Source of the DNA: Pseudevernia furfuracea
Lineage: Eukaryota; Ascomycota; Lecanoromycetes; Lecanorales; Parmeliaceae
Length of the DNA: 64,000 bases
NCBI GenBank assembly: GCA_022315425.1
Contig: JAIUPT010000013.1
Span: 372,001 to 436,000, forward strand
Reading direction: 5' to 3'
Shown here: in pieces, positions 10,868-22,149 of the stretch
Layout: the number at the start of each line of letters is the position of its first letter
Numbering within the stretch: position 1 is the stretch's first letter
Notes under the pieces: model-generated
Database searches by the model: none
Told to the model about the DNA's origin: nothing
The model's input: only the letters and a program-made list of their open reading frames with translations
Translations under genes and position numbers: made by a program

Positions 10868-11388
10868 AGTGGAAGGGGTGAATGTGGGCTGCCTGTGAGG
10901 CGGCTCTGGGCGGTTGTGGTTATAGGCCAAGCTCGAGAGAACTTAGTTAAGCAAACCACAGGATGTACCGAGCTATACTGAAGTCTAATGATGAGTTGTC
11001 AATTGCAGAGGTTAGAGCAGATGGGCGGGCGTGTTTTGTCCAGAGGATGTTGCACTTGCAGGTGGCTCTTCTAGGGCTGTGAGGCTGTTGTCACTGAGAG
11101 GACGGAGCTAGGCGTTTATTTAATCCGGACACCGATATAGAAGTCATCACTGGGACACGAATACGAACCTTTTCCGTGATACATTCACATTTAACAACAT
11201 TCAAAATGAATATTCTTATATAGTGAAAACAATCGAGGTCCCATGCTAGATTTCTCTATTTCTCAAAGCTGTGAGAGAAAATCGCTTGACTGTTGAGAGA
11301 AATTCACCTGCGTCTCCGCTTATTTCTTTCATTTTGAGGCCTCTGGTACCTCGTTTGCACAGCTGAATCCTTCTATCCATCACAAGTT
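10868..11388. promoter_or_regulatory. Shared intergenic region between divergent VTI1 and the FAD oxidoreductase gene
   Basis: About 520 bp separate the two divergent start codons, so both promoters must lie here. No strong TATA box stands out on either side. No coding frame is supported. Confidence 0.4.
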
Positions 11389-13010
11389 ATGCAAGAAAAG
11401 AAGAAGGTTGCCATTGTTGGCAGTGGCTGCACTGGTATCGCTGCACTATGGGCTCTCAAAAGCACAGACCACGAAGTTCATCTTTATGAGGCGAAGGATA
11501 GACTAGGAGGCCATACCAACACCGTCCCTTTTAGACATGAAGGAAAAACTGTGAATGTTGATACTGGCTTTATCGTCATGAACAGCGCTACCTACCGTTA
11601 GTCCATGGCCTCAACGTGTGCCCTAACTTGGCTCACGCTTGTAGCGAATTTTATTGCCTTCCTGAAAGAGGTCAAGATACCCACTTCACCGACTGATATG
11701 ACCTTTGGGGTGTCTCGTGATCAAGGACTATTCGAGTGGTCTGGGACGTCTCTATCTGCTGTATTCGCTCAGAAATCGAACTTCTTCAAGCCTCGGATGT
11801 GGCAGATGATCTTCGACATTGTCCGATTCAATCAGTTCGCGTTGGATCTGCTTTCCGAAGAAGACGAGAGCGAGATCGACATAAGTGGAGCCAACGGGTC
11901 GGCCAAACACGTTGGGAAGCCTGCACGGCAACAGAGTATTGGAGAGTACCTTGATCAAGAAGGGTATTCAGAAGCCTTTCGCAACGATTACTTGATACCC
12001 ATGACTGCTTCTGTCTGGAGCACGAGTCCAGATAAAGCTTCATTAGAATTTCCGGCCATTACACTCATTCGCTTTATGTGGAATCACCATCTCCTCAGCA
12101 CTGTGGCTGCTCGCCCGACATGGATGACGATCACAGGCGGCTCGAAGCAGTATATTGATGCTGTAATGCGTGACTTCCCTGAGGATCATGTACATCTCGA
12201 TACGGGAATCCAGTCATTGAGTATTGTAGAGAACGGACAACTAGCTATTCACCGGACCGATGGTAGAGGAGAGGTCTTCGACCATGTCATCCTAGCAACG
12301 CATGGGGATCAAGCAATGGAGATCATTCGCGATATAGCCACACCCCAAGAAAAAGAAATCATGTCGGGGTTCAAGACCAGCAAAAACACAGCAGTACTCC
12401 ATTCAGACCGCTCGGTATGTATCAAGACCATCAGCTCTGCCCTTAATGGAATACTGACACACCTAAGCTCATGCCAAAGCGATACGTTGCCTGGTCCTCT
12501 TGGAACTATATCACTACTTCCCCATCTCCCAAAACCGCTCCGTCCGTCTGCCTGACGTACTGGATGAACCTTCTCCAGCACATTCCATCCCTCTATGGTA
12601 TGGTCCTTGTGACTCTTAATCCTCTCCATCCGCCCAAATCTGCACAGGGTAATTGGACATATCATCATCCGTTATACAATGCAGCTGCTATACGCTCGCA
12701 GAAACTTCTGCCACGCATACAGAACACAAGGAGCATAAGCTATGCGGGCGCCTGGACTAAGTATGGGTTCCATGAGGATGGATTCTCGAGCGGGCTCAAG
12801 GTCGCCGTAGAGCATCTGGGAGCGAAGCTGCCGTTCGAGTTCGTGGATTCGACGTTTTCGAGAGGAAGGAGGCCGGTGCTCGGATGGATGGATCATACTG
12901 TCCGAGGCTGTATATATATGATAGCGCTAATTGTTTCCCTGGTAGGGCAGGTGTTAGTCTTAGTGCCCCGAGGGGGTAGGAATAATGTTGGGGATAAGAA
13001 GACACAATAA
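11389..13010 (+). CDS. FAD-dependent amine-oxidase-like oxidoreductase (COG2907 type)
   Basis: Three exons (11389..11596, 11645..12414, 12468..13010), 506 aa. The N-terminus has the dinucleotide fold VAIVGSGCTGIAALWAL and the downstream EAKDRLGGHT of flavin amine oxidases, then VDTGFIVMN and, across intron 1 (48 bp), SATYPNFIAFLKEV. The body contains WSTSPDKASLEFPAITLIRF and ILATHGDQAM, and the end ISYAGAWTKYGFHEDGFSSGL is the second FAD-contact region. A hydrophobic segment (CIYMIALIVSLVGQVLVLV, about residues 475-493) near the C-terminus may anchor it to a membrane. Bacterial relatives sit beside cyclopropane-fatty-acyl synthases, which suggests lipid chemistry, but no such partner is seen here. 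Substrate unknown. Confidence 0.85.
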
Positions 13011-15288
13011 CGGGCTCTTATTTTATCCGTTGTAGGGCCGTATTTTAATGTCTTGTTCATCTTTTGCTCTATGTGAACTCAAATCTTAACCGCCGCCCGG
13101 CTAGAGAGCCACCCTTACTACAAACTATAGTGAACATTTTCACAACGGCAGATTGAGTGGTCTGCTCACGCTATGTATACCAAGTGAAAACGTGGTCCAG
13201 TTTAGCGCCTTTGCCAGATTCTTGTGGTTATAATTCCGCAATCAACCAACCACTCACGGGCAAGGATTCGTGATGCGGGAAGTATGCTGCACCAGCGGGT
13301 GCGGGTTGAAGAGGGAAGCCGGGCCGATTTGTGCCAAAAGTGAGAGAGTGCAGGGAATGAGAGTTGAGAGCGGGAGGCAGAAGAGTGGTGGGGAGCTCAA
13401 GTGATGCGGTCAATAGGAAGAAGTGCAGCTGTGTTTTAAAAGGGTTATAGCGGCTCTATATGGTCAACCAACAGAAGCTCGATGAGACTCATGATCTCGC
13501 CAGATGAATACTAACAAAAGGTTCAGCTCCGTCCTCAGGATACCCAGCCATATTACCTGTGAACCTAATACCCAACTGCCTCTTATCCAAAAACATATTA
13601 GGATGGAAGCGCAAGAAGTAATACCTAGAAACGGATCACTGTCATCTATCTTGCCTGTGGTGCCTGCTCAAAACAACCCCCGCTAATATCTCATCTTTGA
13701 AGCTGAGTACATTCTCAGCCATGACAGCGAACGACAAACCGACAGCAGAAACCATTTCCGACGTCCAAATTCCATGAGATGGCGCAAGTCAAACTTCGAC
13801 ACATCACTTCCTCTACCAAGGTTCGGCCGGAAGTGTATCGCCACCCTGCGAAGTAGGCGCGCTCACCGTCATCGTGGATGGTCTAGACTTGCGAAGCTGA
13901 AGGGACTGGAAACGCTTGGTGCTATGGAAGCTCCTAAGTCAATTATGCTTCGTTGAAGCATAGCTAACTGTTCAAAGGATGGTGTCTTGACGATAGATGT
14001 GTGCGCATCCAGATTGCCTAGACACTTTGCTACAAAACGAGAAGCGGGAAGGCAGTGGCCAACTCATTGACAGGAAGGCACAAGTAGCGTTTCTTGAGGA
14101 ATAGAAACAAATGACTGCAATTAAGCGAAGTGTGTAATCATGACCAAGTTCAAAGAATGATAGAAGCGTGGTACTGAGCTAAGATATGAGGAGGCAAAGG
14201 CGAAGGCGGTCAGATCCCACCACTATGGCACATGAAACTTGTCGGGGTCTTTTGTTGGGCGATGCGATTCTTGAAACATCTAAGAGTGGGCGATAGGCAA
14301 ATCATTGATTCAAGTTGCCTTCCATCACGGCCTTCGATACGGCCCGAAGTGTTGCCCTTCTTGCTGCTTCCTGTCTGGGAAATATATAGATGTCGGACAG
14401 TTGCACTCCCATAAACTACCAACCCTTATACGACTCATTCAACATATCCTTGGGAATCTCTCCCCACTCAATCGTATCACCTCGCAAATTGAGCCCGCGA
14501 TTGCTTCGTCATCCAAAATTCGCCATCTTTCCGCGACAGTGGCTTGGGATCAGGTGACGTCCCCAGGTCCCTGTGCCAAATGCTGTAAGCCCCCATGAAA
14601 GCTTGCTTCGCTGCTTTCGACTTTGAGGCCTAAATTGAATACCCAGTTGACCCAGCCATATCGCATATTGAGATTTTCAGTTGCTGACCCAGATGACTTT
14701 GTAATATAGCCAGAAAATATTCTCCCCTAGGGGTTTCAACCTTGATTAGACCTCCAGCCCAATGCCTTATCTGATGGTTTGTTCAAAATCTGTACACTAT
14801 AGTTCCAAAGCGGACGACTGGCCGTTTTGCTGCAGGCATATTTCTGCTATCGACCATTCAATCACTTTCCATGTTGCATGTCACGGTCAGTATCCGCGAG
14901 CCAGCCCAAACACTTTGAGGACACAAAGGCTAAGAGAACGGAGGACTCCTTGGATCGTTCGCAAGGCACGCAACTGCCTTGATCATTTGCTAATTTTGAA
15001 ATTTTGGGTGTGTTCATTGTCGTCAACTCCCTCCGAAGATCGGAAGCCACCTCGGTGGATGAGATATCACTGTCTGCACGCCAGTCGCTGAGAGATAACA
15101 CCAGCTTCTATAGACCAAGGTCAAGAAAATCCCCACAGAAGCATAGCCTGACCTTTGGCGTGAAGGGATGCTGAGGCAGCTTCTTGGCTCAACTACCAAT
15201 CATTGATTGAGGGTTCTGCACCGATTTCTGCGTTACCCGAGTCAACATCTCGCAAGCTGCCGCTTGGCACACTTTGCGTTGATGGCAG
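13011..15288. other. 2.3-kb gene-poor stretch
   Basis: Many frames of 60-110 codons exist but none is convincing. Between 13720 and 14160 an ATG followed by short coding-like pieces in different frames could be a decayed gene; I could not identify it. No repeats or RNA genes were recognised. Confidence 0.4.
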
Positions 15289-16148
15289 CTACATCACTTC
15301 TACGAGTAACTTCGCCTTTGTTCCCACCATGAGATGCTTCATCAACTCCCTGGCATGCTCAGATTCATCAAACCCATTAGCCGGCATATCAACTTTGACA
15401 CGAACTTCCCGGAGACCTTGGATGCTTGAAAGAACTCGACGGGTATCCATCCACTCACGACGTTCGCCCCAAGGATGAAGATATGGCCACATGTAGCATA
15501 GCTCTCCAAATAGAGCATATTCAAATTGCAGGCTATGAAGAGAGCTCAAACTCTCGGGCAAAATCGCAAAGGCAAAATGGAGGAAGACCGGCAGTTCCGT
15601 GAAGCTGAAAGTGTTGCGGGTATAGAGTACGCTTGTGGATTCGGTGTAGCTGGATTACAGTCAATATGTAACTAAAAGATTTTGCACATACTTAGAGATA
15701 CTGACACCTGTCGGCAGCTCTGGAGTAGAGCTAACAAGCCTCCATCTGCCATGTCTGGTGTATCGCTAGGGCTCCATGTACTGAAAAGGTCTTTATCCCT
15801 TGTCCGCCATGTGCTATACAACTCCTCGTTAGGGCCATGAAAGCATTCCAAGCCACGACATCGACCATTTTCGGCCTTGCACGTAAAGTAGCCCAGCCTC
15901 CCATCCTTTCGGGTTGTGATATGAACGACACCCACAGGTCTGCAAAGTACCTCTTCATAGATCATCATTCGCACCTCCAACGGCAATCTAGACATGAACA
16001 TAGACTGCGACTGTTCCATGTTTGTATGTTTTGCCCCTTTGGAGACCCTGAGATTCCGATCATCTGGTAGAGGGGGAGAGGGACCACGTTCCCGTGTGGG
16101 AGGAAGCGGCGCTGGGCTTTTCTTCTTGGGAGCCTTGAGCCGGCCCAT
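15289..16148 (-). CDS. DUF7730 domain protein A
   Basis: Two exons (16148..15706, 15649..15289), 267 aa. The diagnostic start of the domain is SRLPLEVRMMIYEEVLCRP, and the join across a 56-bp intron with a GTCAGT donor gives SCRQVYTESTSVLYTRNTF, the second family landmark. The C-terminus has LREVRVKVDMPANGFDESE. DUF7730 proteins are numerous in moulds and have an F-box-like N-terminal helix set; no activity is established. The start at 16148 (MGRLKAPKKKSPAP) is preferred over an in-frame ATG at 16247 because the upstream part looks untranslated. A basic, proline-rich leader of about 40 residues precedes the domain. Divergent from a second DUF7730 gene. Confidence 0.75.
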
Positions 16149-16461
16149 GAAACGACTGCTGTCACGCTTGTTTTCGCCTGTCGGAAGTCGACAGCCATTC
16201 AGTATACATGATAAGGGCCAAGCCAAAGGAGCGTTGGCTACATGCATGGTGGGAACTGAGTAGACTGGGAACGGAGAGAGTTCGATTGGCTACCTTGTGT
16301 TCTTACTTCTTAAAATTTAACACCCACCATTACTTAGAATCTCTATCACAAGCGAGTGGCAGTGCTACGGTAGCCTTTTCGCAGAGTTGTCAGTTGAGTA
16401 TATAGAGCATCTTTTCATATAATCTCAATAACGATCCATTAACAGAAAAGGAGGGACAGCA
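16149..16461. promoter_or_regulatory. Shared promoter of the divergent DUF7730 pair
   Basis: Only 313 bp separate the two start codons. A TATATAG at 16399-16405 lies about 60 bp before the plus-strand ATG at 16462. No other site is evident. Confidence 0.45.
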
Positions 16462-17319
16462 ATGGCCACCAACATGCACACACCCACCCTCCTTACTCTG
16501 CCACTCGAGCTCCGCAACATCATCTACACCGAACTCCTCTCCTCCGAGCGTTCCAAACCTCTTGTGCTCTACAACTACAGCAAAGGCCGCGAAACATTCT
16601 TCAATCTCTACCCTTCCATTCTTCGCACCAACAAACAAATCTACGCAGAGGCGATTTCTTACTTGTACAACGACAACATCTTCCTGCTTCAACTCGATGG
16701 ACATGTCTCAAGAGGGTGCGACATCAGATCCTGTACCTACCACAGACGGCCCATTTTACCTCTCTACCGATGCGACGATGCCCCTCACACCGCTGTCTTT
16801 ATAGATGGCGAATATTCCAATCGCCCGAGGGGGCTCGTTACCCACATAAACCAGGGCAAAAAAATATACGAAGACTGCCGCTGCCACTACCCACCGATTC
16901 CGGGCCCAGGGCCCATATACCCGCACATTTTGCGCCGCCTAGCTCACATCGAGCTGTACATTGGAGCGTCTTCAATGTGGGGCGTGGGCAACGACGGCGT
17001 GTCCTTTACGCACACTCGGAAAGTAGTCCTTGACACACTGCGGCTACTAGCCGAGGAAGAAATCGAGGATGGTCTGGTGACTAAGAAGACCCTCAGAGTT
17101 GAGGTCCGCGCCAAGTGGATTTGTGATAATTTGTTCCTCGGTGACAAGGGCCCCTCGCTGTCACGGGAGGAGGGTCAAGCGTTGAAGGCTGAGATGTTGG
17201 CGCTGTTGAAAGAGATCAAGAAGCGGAGAGTGGTAGAGGTCAAGGAGGCGGTGTTGTATGAGGCGCCACGCTTCAATGAGATCAAAACCGTTGATATTGA
17301 TACGGGTGAAGCATTCTAA
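16462..17319 (+). CDS. DUF7730 domain protein B
   Basis: Single exon, 285 aa. It begins almost at once with LLTLPLELRNIIYTELL, then SILRTNKQIYAEAISYLYNDNIF, the paired landmarks of the family. A middle part rich in Cys and His (CDIRSCTYHRRP, CRCHYPP) is seen at about residues 85-140; a metal site is possible but unproven. The rest predicts helices with strong charge. Another ATG follows at codon 5, so the first may not be the one used. Function unknown. It is divergent from, and clearly related to, the neighbouring DUF7730 gene but not nearly identical, so this is not a recent duplication. Confidence 0.78.
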   Translation: MATNMHTPTLLTLPLELRNIIYTELLSSERSKPLVLYNYSKGRETFFNLYPSILRTNKQIYAEAISYLYNDNIFLLQLDGHVSRGCDIRSCTYHRRPILPLYRCDDAPHTAVFIDGEYSNRPRGLVTHINQGKKIYEDCRCHYPPIPGPGPIYPHILRRLAHIELYIGASSMWGVGNDGVSFTHTRKVVLDTLRLLAEEEIEDGLVTKKTLRVEVRAKWICDNLFLGDKGPSLSREEGQALKAEMLALLKEIKKRRVVEVKEAVLYEAPRFNEIKTVDIDTGEAF

Positions 17320-17822
17320 GTGGTTTAGGCCCACATACAAAAACTTCGATCGCTGTGAGGAGCGAGCTTTCTGGGGAATGGGGCAGTCGAATAAGGAATT
17401 TCTGGTGTCCAATTACTTTCTCCTATAGTTGTTGCCTCAATTCAGATGGAAGATTAAGCAGAATTGTCTTTTCGGTCATTTGTAGAAAAATTAGATGCTC
17501 GATAGTGCTATTTCAAATACGATAATCTCGAGAGAGAAACTTAGACAGAGTACCAAGAGAGGATATGAACTTGCGGATGCATGTTGATACCTGCAGTAGA
17601 TGAATATCAACGCCCTGCAATCTTGACCAAAGAGGACACGATGCAGAGCTTCAAGCGCGACTACACGCGCCACCAACTAGATTAGAGTATTGGAGGAAGG
17701 GGAAGAGATCGCTGTGCACTATGTCTTTGAAAACCTGGCTTTGAATTGTGGTCCACGATTCCTCTGTCCCATCGAAAGGTGCGTACGCACTGCGAGAGAA
17801 GTCGGCAATTGGAACAATTGCA
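17320..17822. other. Intergenic between two convergent 3' ends
   Basis: No coding frame or repeat supported. Confidence 0.5.
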
Positions 17823-19082
17823 CTATCGATGACCATGACCTATTGCTGCCGGCCGCTGCTCTGATAGACTCGTTGTCCGGGTATCGACCAGTAACCAACT
17901 ATACCAAACCCCACAGCCCAGGCCGACGACCTTCCCTTTCCCCTCCCACTCACCCCTAAGTCTTACCCAATCCTCTTCAAATCGCCTTTCCCCAGTGCCA
18001 AGCTGTCCAAATTCCCCGTCTCCCGCAGCCCAGACTTCGCCCTCTGCCGTCAGCGCAATCACGTGCCCAGATCCCACGCCTACCTCCAAAATATCCACCC
18101 CACCGTTGATTTCCACTAACCGGACTGTCTCGTCATCGGAGAGCTTTGGTAGAGCGAGCATTCTCCGCTCCTCGCCACCGCGTCCACCCCACAGATAAAG
18201 ATCCCGATCCTCAGACACAGCGGCACCAATCCAGCCACCAACAGCAATCTTGCCAATCGAGATACCGCCCAAGAAGGAGATTGCGCAGGGTGAATCCGAA
18301 GAACTGGATACGGTTGGATCTCGTCCAAGACTTTGAGGATGCAAGGCGGATCCGAAAGTTAGCACCTCACGTGTTGCAGTCAAGGCAGTAAAGCACGTAG
18401 CTGAAGCAAGTAAGGTGGTCAAAGGTGTTTGAACGAAGTGAGTGGCTGTTGCAGGCTCGCAGGACAGGAGGCTTTGGAAAGATGAGAATATTTGGATCTC
18501 AACTTTGGCTGTAGGTGGGGAGAACGAAAATTGCGGTGTATTCTCTGACAATGAGGGTGTGTTTCCGTTAGAATGCCCCTTTTCAAATGCGCTATCTGAT
18601 TCAAGTCAATAGGGAGGAGGCGCTGATATGGAGATGGACGCACTGGTGCAGATGCAGACTTCGCCGTTATCGGCAATTGCAAGATGCTCAATAGCCAAGC
18701 TCTGCTGAACAATGAAACTGTCTTTGGGGAATCGATGCTTCTTGAACTCCGGACCAACTCTGCCGCAGGAGCCGTCATGATATAGATAGACACTTCCATC
18801 TGTACCTAGGGCACCGAGTACGCCGCTCGTATCTCCAAAAAGGCACTTAATATTTCTTGGTGGTGGACCGTCTATCGGTGTAGGACATAGTCCCGATGGG
18901 CGGTATCCTTGATGTAGGAAAGTCCCATCATTTTGAATAACTATGGAGCTCCAAAGTGCACACCGCACGTCGAGGTGAGGTGACCTCAAAACTTTTCTCA
19001 ATTGGGTGATTTCGTCGTTGTGATCTTCTGGGTCATGATTGAGTTGATGATGCGTATTGAAGCCACACATGTACAGCTCCAT
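17823..19082 (-). CDS. RCC1/ATS1-like beta-propeller repeat protein
   Basis: Two exons (19082..18644, 18595..17823), about 403 aa. The start MELYMCGFNTHHQLNHD is an RCC1-type blade with G-x-N. Further blades: LGALGTDGSVYLYHDG, GGWIGAAVSEDRDLYLWGG, and VGVGSGHVIALTAEGEVWAAGDGEFGQLGTG, the best-conserved one, then GLGCGVWYSWLLVD. Without splicing a TGA at 18606-18608 stops the frame; a 48-nt intron (18596..18643; GTGCGT donor, TTGAC branch, CAG acceptor) removes it and keeps frame, so the gene is intact. The repeats are fewer and more divergent than in RCC1 itself; the closest described type is yeast Ats1, linked to tubulin and tRNA wobble modification. Precise role unknown. Confidence 0.75.
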
Positions 19083-20045
19083 GTTATTCTCTCTAAAAAG
19101 CCTAAAGACGACAATCTTGGTTGGGAAGCGCGCTTAGCTCCGGAATGATGGTCTCTCAACAGAGCTCCCAGAGTTGCAAATAGTTCCAATCATGTAATTG
19201 AGAGATGTCCATTTATTGCGCGTTTTAGAAATAAGCCGTAGACCAACAAAGTAAAGCTGAAACATTCCTTCTGCCGAAAGGAAGGACTATATGAAGACGC
19301 AGAGCATCAGAGCCAATGGAGGGAAGCGGGGAACGAAGAACCTTGGAAGGCAAACATTCACAAAATAAATGCAGAAAATGCCACTTCATGAGATTGAATG
19401 GAACAAGCCAATCTTGTATCATTCAAGCAGTGTGCTTGTACCTATCTGTAGTGACAAAATCACATTTTTGAAGCTTAGCTTATAGAATATGGTTGAAGGA
19501 TTGTTGGAGTTGGTTGGAAGGAAGCTCGCAACTACTGTCGAATGACGTCCGTTGTTATGTGCCGGCAATCCAGTAAGGCGCGTGTTGCCGTCCCGAAGAT
19601 CACCCTTCAAATAAGTATACATAATCTCGTGTTGACTCAGCTCAGCGAGATGAATGTTAGTTAGGGTGTTGTGTTTTTGCCAAAGGGAAACCGAGGTCTC
19701 TGAATTATACCTGAATTTTACACCTGCCGTCGATCCTCCCAAGCTGAATATACCTAGAATGAGACTGTATTCAAAATCACTCGGCCTTTCGACCATGCTC
19801 GATCAAGTATAAAGCTACTGAATCATACGTGGAAGGATGAGGCTTCTCTCTGCTATAAATCTATTAGTTTACTATCATATAACTTGAGGAAACCTATAAG
19901 ACTGTCATTAGATATATTTCTTGAACTTTAGAATCAAATTATCTATCAGCTTTTAGACGGTATAAATCCCATAGCTGACAACAAAGAAGCTGCTTTTCAT
20001 GCTCAGTGCACCCTCCCTATATCAAGTGATCGCTGCTGAAGAAAT
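19083..20045. other. Intergenic, edge of AT-rich island
   Basis: A minus-strand frame at 19419..19796 (125 codons) resembles nothing I know. Base composition becomes AT-rich from about 19,800 onwards. No gene supported. Confidence 0.45.
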
Positions 20046-21329
20046 CTAAGAATGATTAGCTTTAATCAGACCAGCATTTTGTTGCGTCGAGAATTCAGCA
20101 CTGGGACCCACTTTAGTCCAATGTCTTTCCTGTAGAATGTTTGCAAATTGAACTGAATCCACACCCTTGTATGCAGTTGCTACAGCCATATCTAACGTTG
20201 GTCCAGTAGCAGCAACAGAGAAGACGCGGCCACCAGCCGTCACAAGCTTTCCATCCACCCGGCGTGTTCCCGTGTGAAACAAAACCACTTGATAGAATTT
20301 GCTACGTTAGCAACGATTTCATGTTCACGAAGACTGAGGTCGCGGTCATATACCCTCAGGAACAGCGCCCAGTTGGATGGGATCACCTTTCGAGTAGAAT
20401 TCTGGATAAACACTAGCAACAACCACGACATCACAGGCAAATCCAGCTTTGATTGTGACCTATACTTCATGTAGACGTTGTTCCGTGCACGCAACCACGA
20501 TCTCAGCGAGGTCCGTGTCTTCGTCCAGCAGGAGTAATACTGATTGTGTCTCCGGATCGCCGAATCTTGCATTGTACTCAAGCACTTTGGGGCCTGAATC
20601 AGTAAGCATCAGGCCTGTAAATAGCATGCCAGTGTACCACCAGTATTGGGGCCACGGTCATCATCGAAAATACGCTTGTGATCTTGGCCAGCCGGCAGCG
20701 TTCGTGTCGTAATTCCGTCACTGAAAGTAAGGATACCGGTTTCATCTCCAATCAAATACTCTTCAATGACCACAGATGCCCCCGCCGATCCAAATTTGCC
20801 TCGAATCACAAAGCCCTGAAGAGCCTTATCAGCATCCGAAGAATTATCTGCAATAACAACACCTTTCCGGCAGCTAGGCCAGATACTTTAATCACAACTG
20901 GATATGCTGCTGTCATGAGATAACACTTGGCTTGGTCATAAGTACTGAAACTGCCATATGCTGCTGTAGGGATGCTAGGTCAGCGCATGAAATCTTTGGC
21001 CCAGGTCTTTGATCCTTTGATCATCGCAGTGGAACTTGTTGGAGCGGAGCAAGGAACACTAGCTCCACTGCAGAAGCCTTCAATCCCATCAACAACAGCC
21101 TGATCAGTCCCTGCGACAACCAGGCCAACCCGCAGATGACTGGCCAATTTTCTCGAGGCCGGATAGTCATCGACCTTAGTAGTAACTCATTTGAAACATC
21201 AGCCAACCCACGGGCCGTCCCACCATTGCTGGGTACAACGTAGACATGTTCGACACGAGATGATCTACTCAATCTCCACGCTAGAGCGTGCTCTCTCTCT
21301 CCCTTCCCCGTTAGCAAAATTCGAAGCAT
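20046..21329 (-). pseudogene. ADE5,7: Decayed GARS half of an ADE5,7-type purine synthesis gene
   Basis: Reading the minus strand from an ATG at 21329, pieces of phosphoribosylamine-glycine ligase appear in correct order but in changing frames: REHALAWRLSRSSRVEHVYV, later IRGKFGSAGASVVIEEYLIG, GPNTGG, then SGPKVLEYNARFGDPETQ in another frame, and finally HTGTRRVDGKLVTAGGRVFS near 20270. The N-terminal GNGGREHA motif is altered to GKGEREHA. About 70 residues expected between GPNTGG and the LEYN motif are absent. Several in-frame stops and frame changes are present. The FYRKDIG junction to the AIRS half is reached near 20120, then the frame ends at about 20066 and no AIRS domain follows. A working copy is presumably elsewhere in the genome. 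Confidence 0.85.
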
Positions 21330-21798
21330 CTTATTAGAAGCCTAGTAGGGTCAATAGGGTGCGATGGACCTTTGGCGGTATGTTGAATGGTCCACAACTT
21401 TTACGGTTCTGGCAATCCCATTCGAGCGCAAGGCTTTAGATCTTTTGAGCTTGGGAGATAATAACAACAATGGGTTATCAACAAAGTAGAAAACATAGCA
21501 AATTTTCTCATACACGGCAGCCGATTCTCGAAAGTACGCCGCAATCCTAGTACTTGAGTTAGAAGGCACTACCAGCTAGCCATATCAGTATATATAATAT
21601 CATAAGGTAGGGCTGAGCTAAAAAACCTTACTTTTGTATGTGCAGCCAATCAAAAAATCGAATAAGTTACGCTTTTTGGTTAGACTCGCTTTGTCAGCCC
21701 TTTAGGCCTCCCGAGCGCCCTCATCAAAAAATTTGGTGAGACTTTTTTGCAACTTCAATCACTGTATACCCTCTGCATATGATTTCTTTAAACTTTCG

Positions 21799-21935
21799 TC
21801 AATTATAGAGCTCAACGTGCGCATTCTAACGCTGCAAAAACTATCAAATTTGGTCTATTATTGATAAAGTAAAGTAGGATTCCAATATCGGTGCCCGATC
21901 GGTTACTTCTTGGGAGATGCGCGGCCCAGGAATTT
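21799..21935. repeat. Degenerate tandem repeat, copy 1
   Basis: Starts TCAATTATAGAG, contains TGCGCATTC and ends with a GC-rich core CTTCTTGGGAGATGCGCGGC at about 21906-21925. The same order of blocks recurs about 202-214 bp further on. Not a family I recognise. Confidence 0.6.
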
Positions 21936-22000
21936 GTGCGTACAAGTTATATTTTGAATAACTTTTTACTTTTCTATTACTTTTTTAAGATTTTTTTTTT

Positions 22001-22149
22001 TCAATTATGGAGACTCATTTGCGCTATTCAGAGAATCAAGAATTCTTAGAATCGATCTTATAGTTGTTGACAAATTCTAAGTTGAAAGTTTTTCCACCTT
22101 GGAGAGTCCCCGAAGCAAATCTTCTCGGGGATGCGCGGCCTCGAAATCA
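22001..22149. repeat. Degenerate tandem repeat, copy 2
   Basis: Starts TCAATTATGGAG, contains TGCGCTATTC and ends with the core CTTCTCGGGGATGCGCGGCC at 22121-22140. In this copy CCCCGA and TCGGGG flank an 11-nt loop and could pair. Confidence 0.6.

Noticed and set aside
10868..10930. Longer Vti1 start at 10930
   Set aside because: The family's conserved N-terminus begins at the internal ATG at 10867.
18606..18608. In-frame TGA in the RCC1-like gene, read first as a pseudogene or stop-codon readthrough (TGA-C context)
   Set aside because: A 48-nt intron with good donor, branch site and acceptor removes it and restores the frame exactly.
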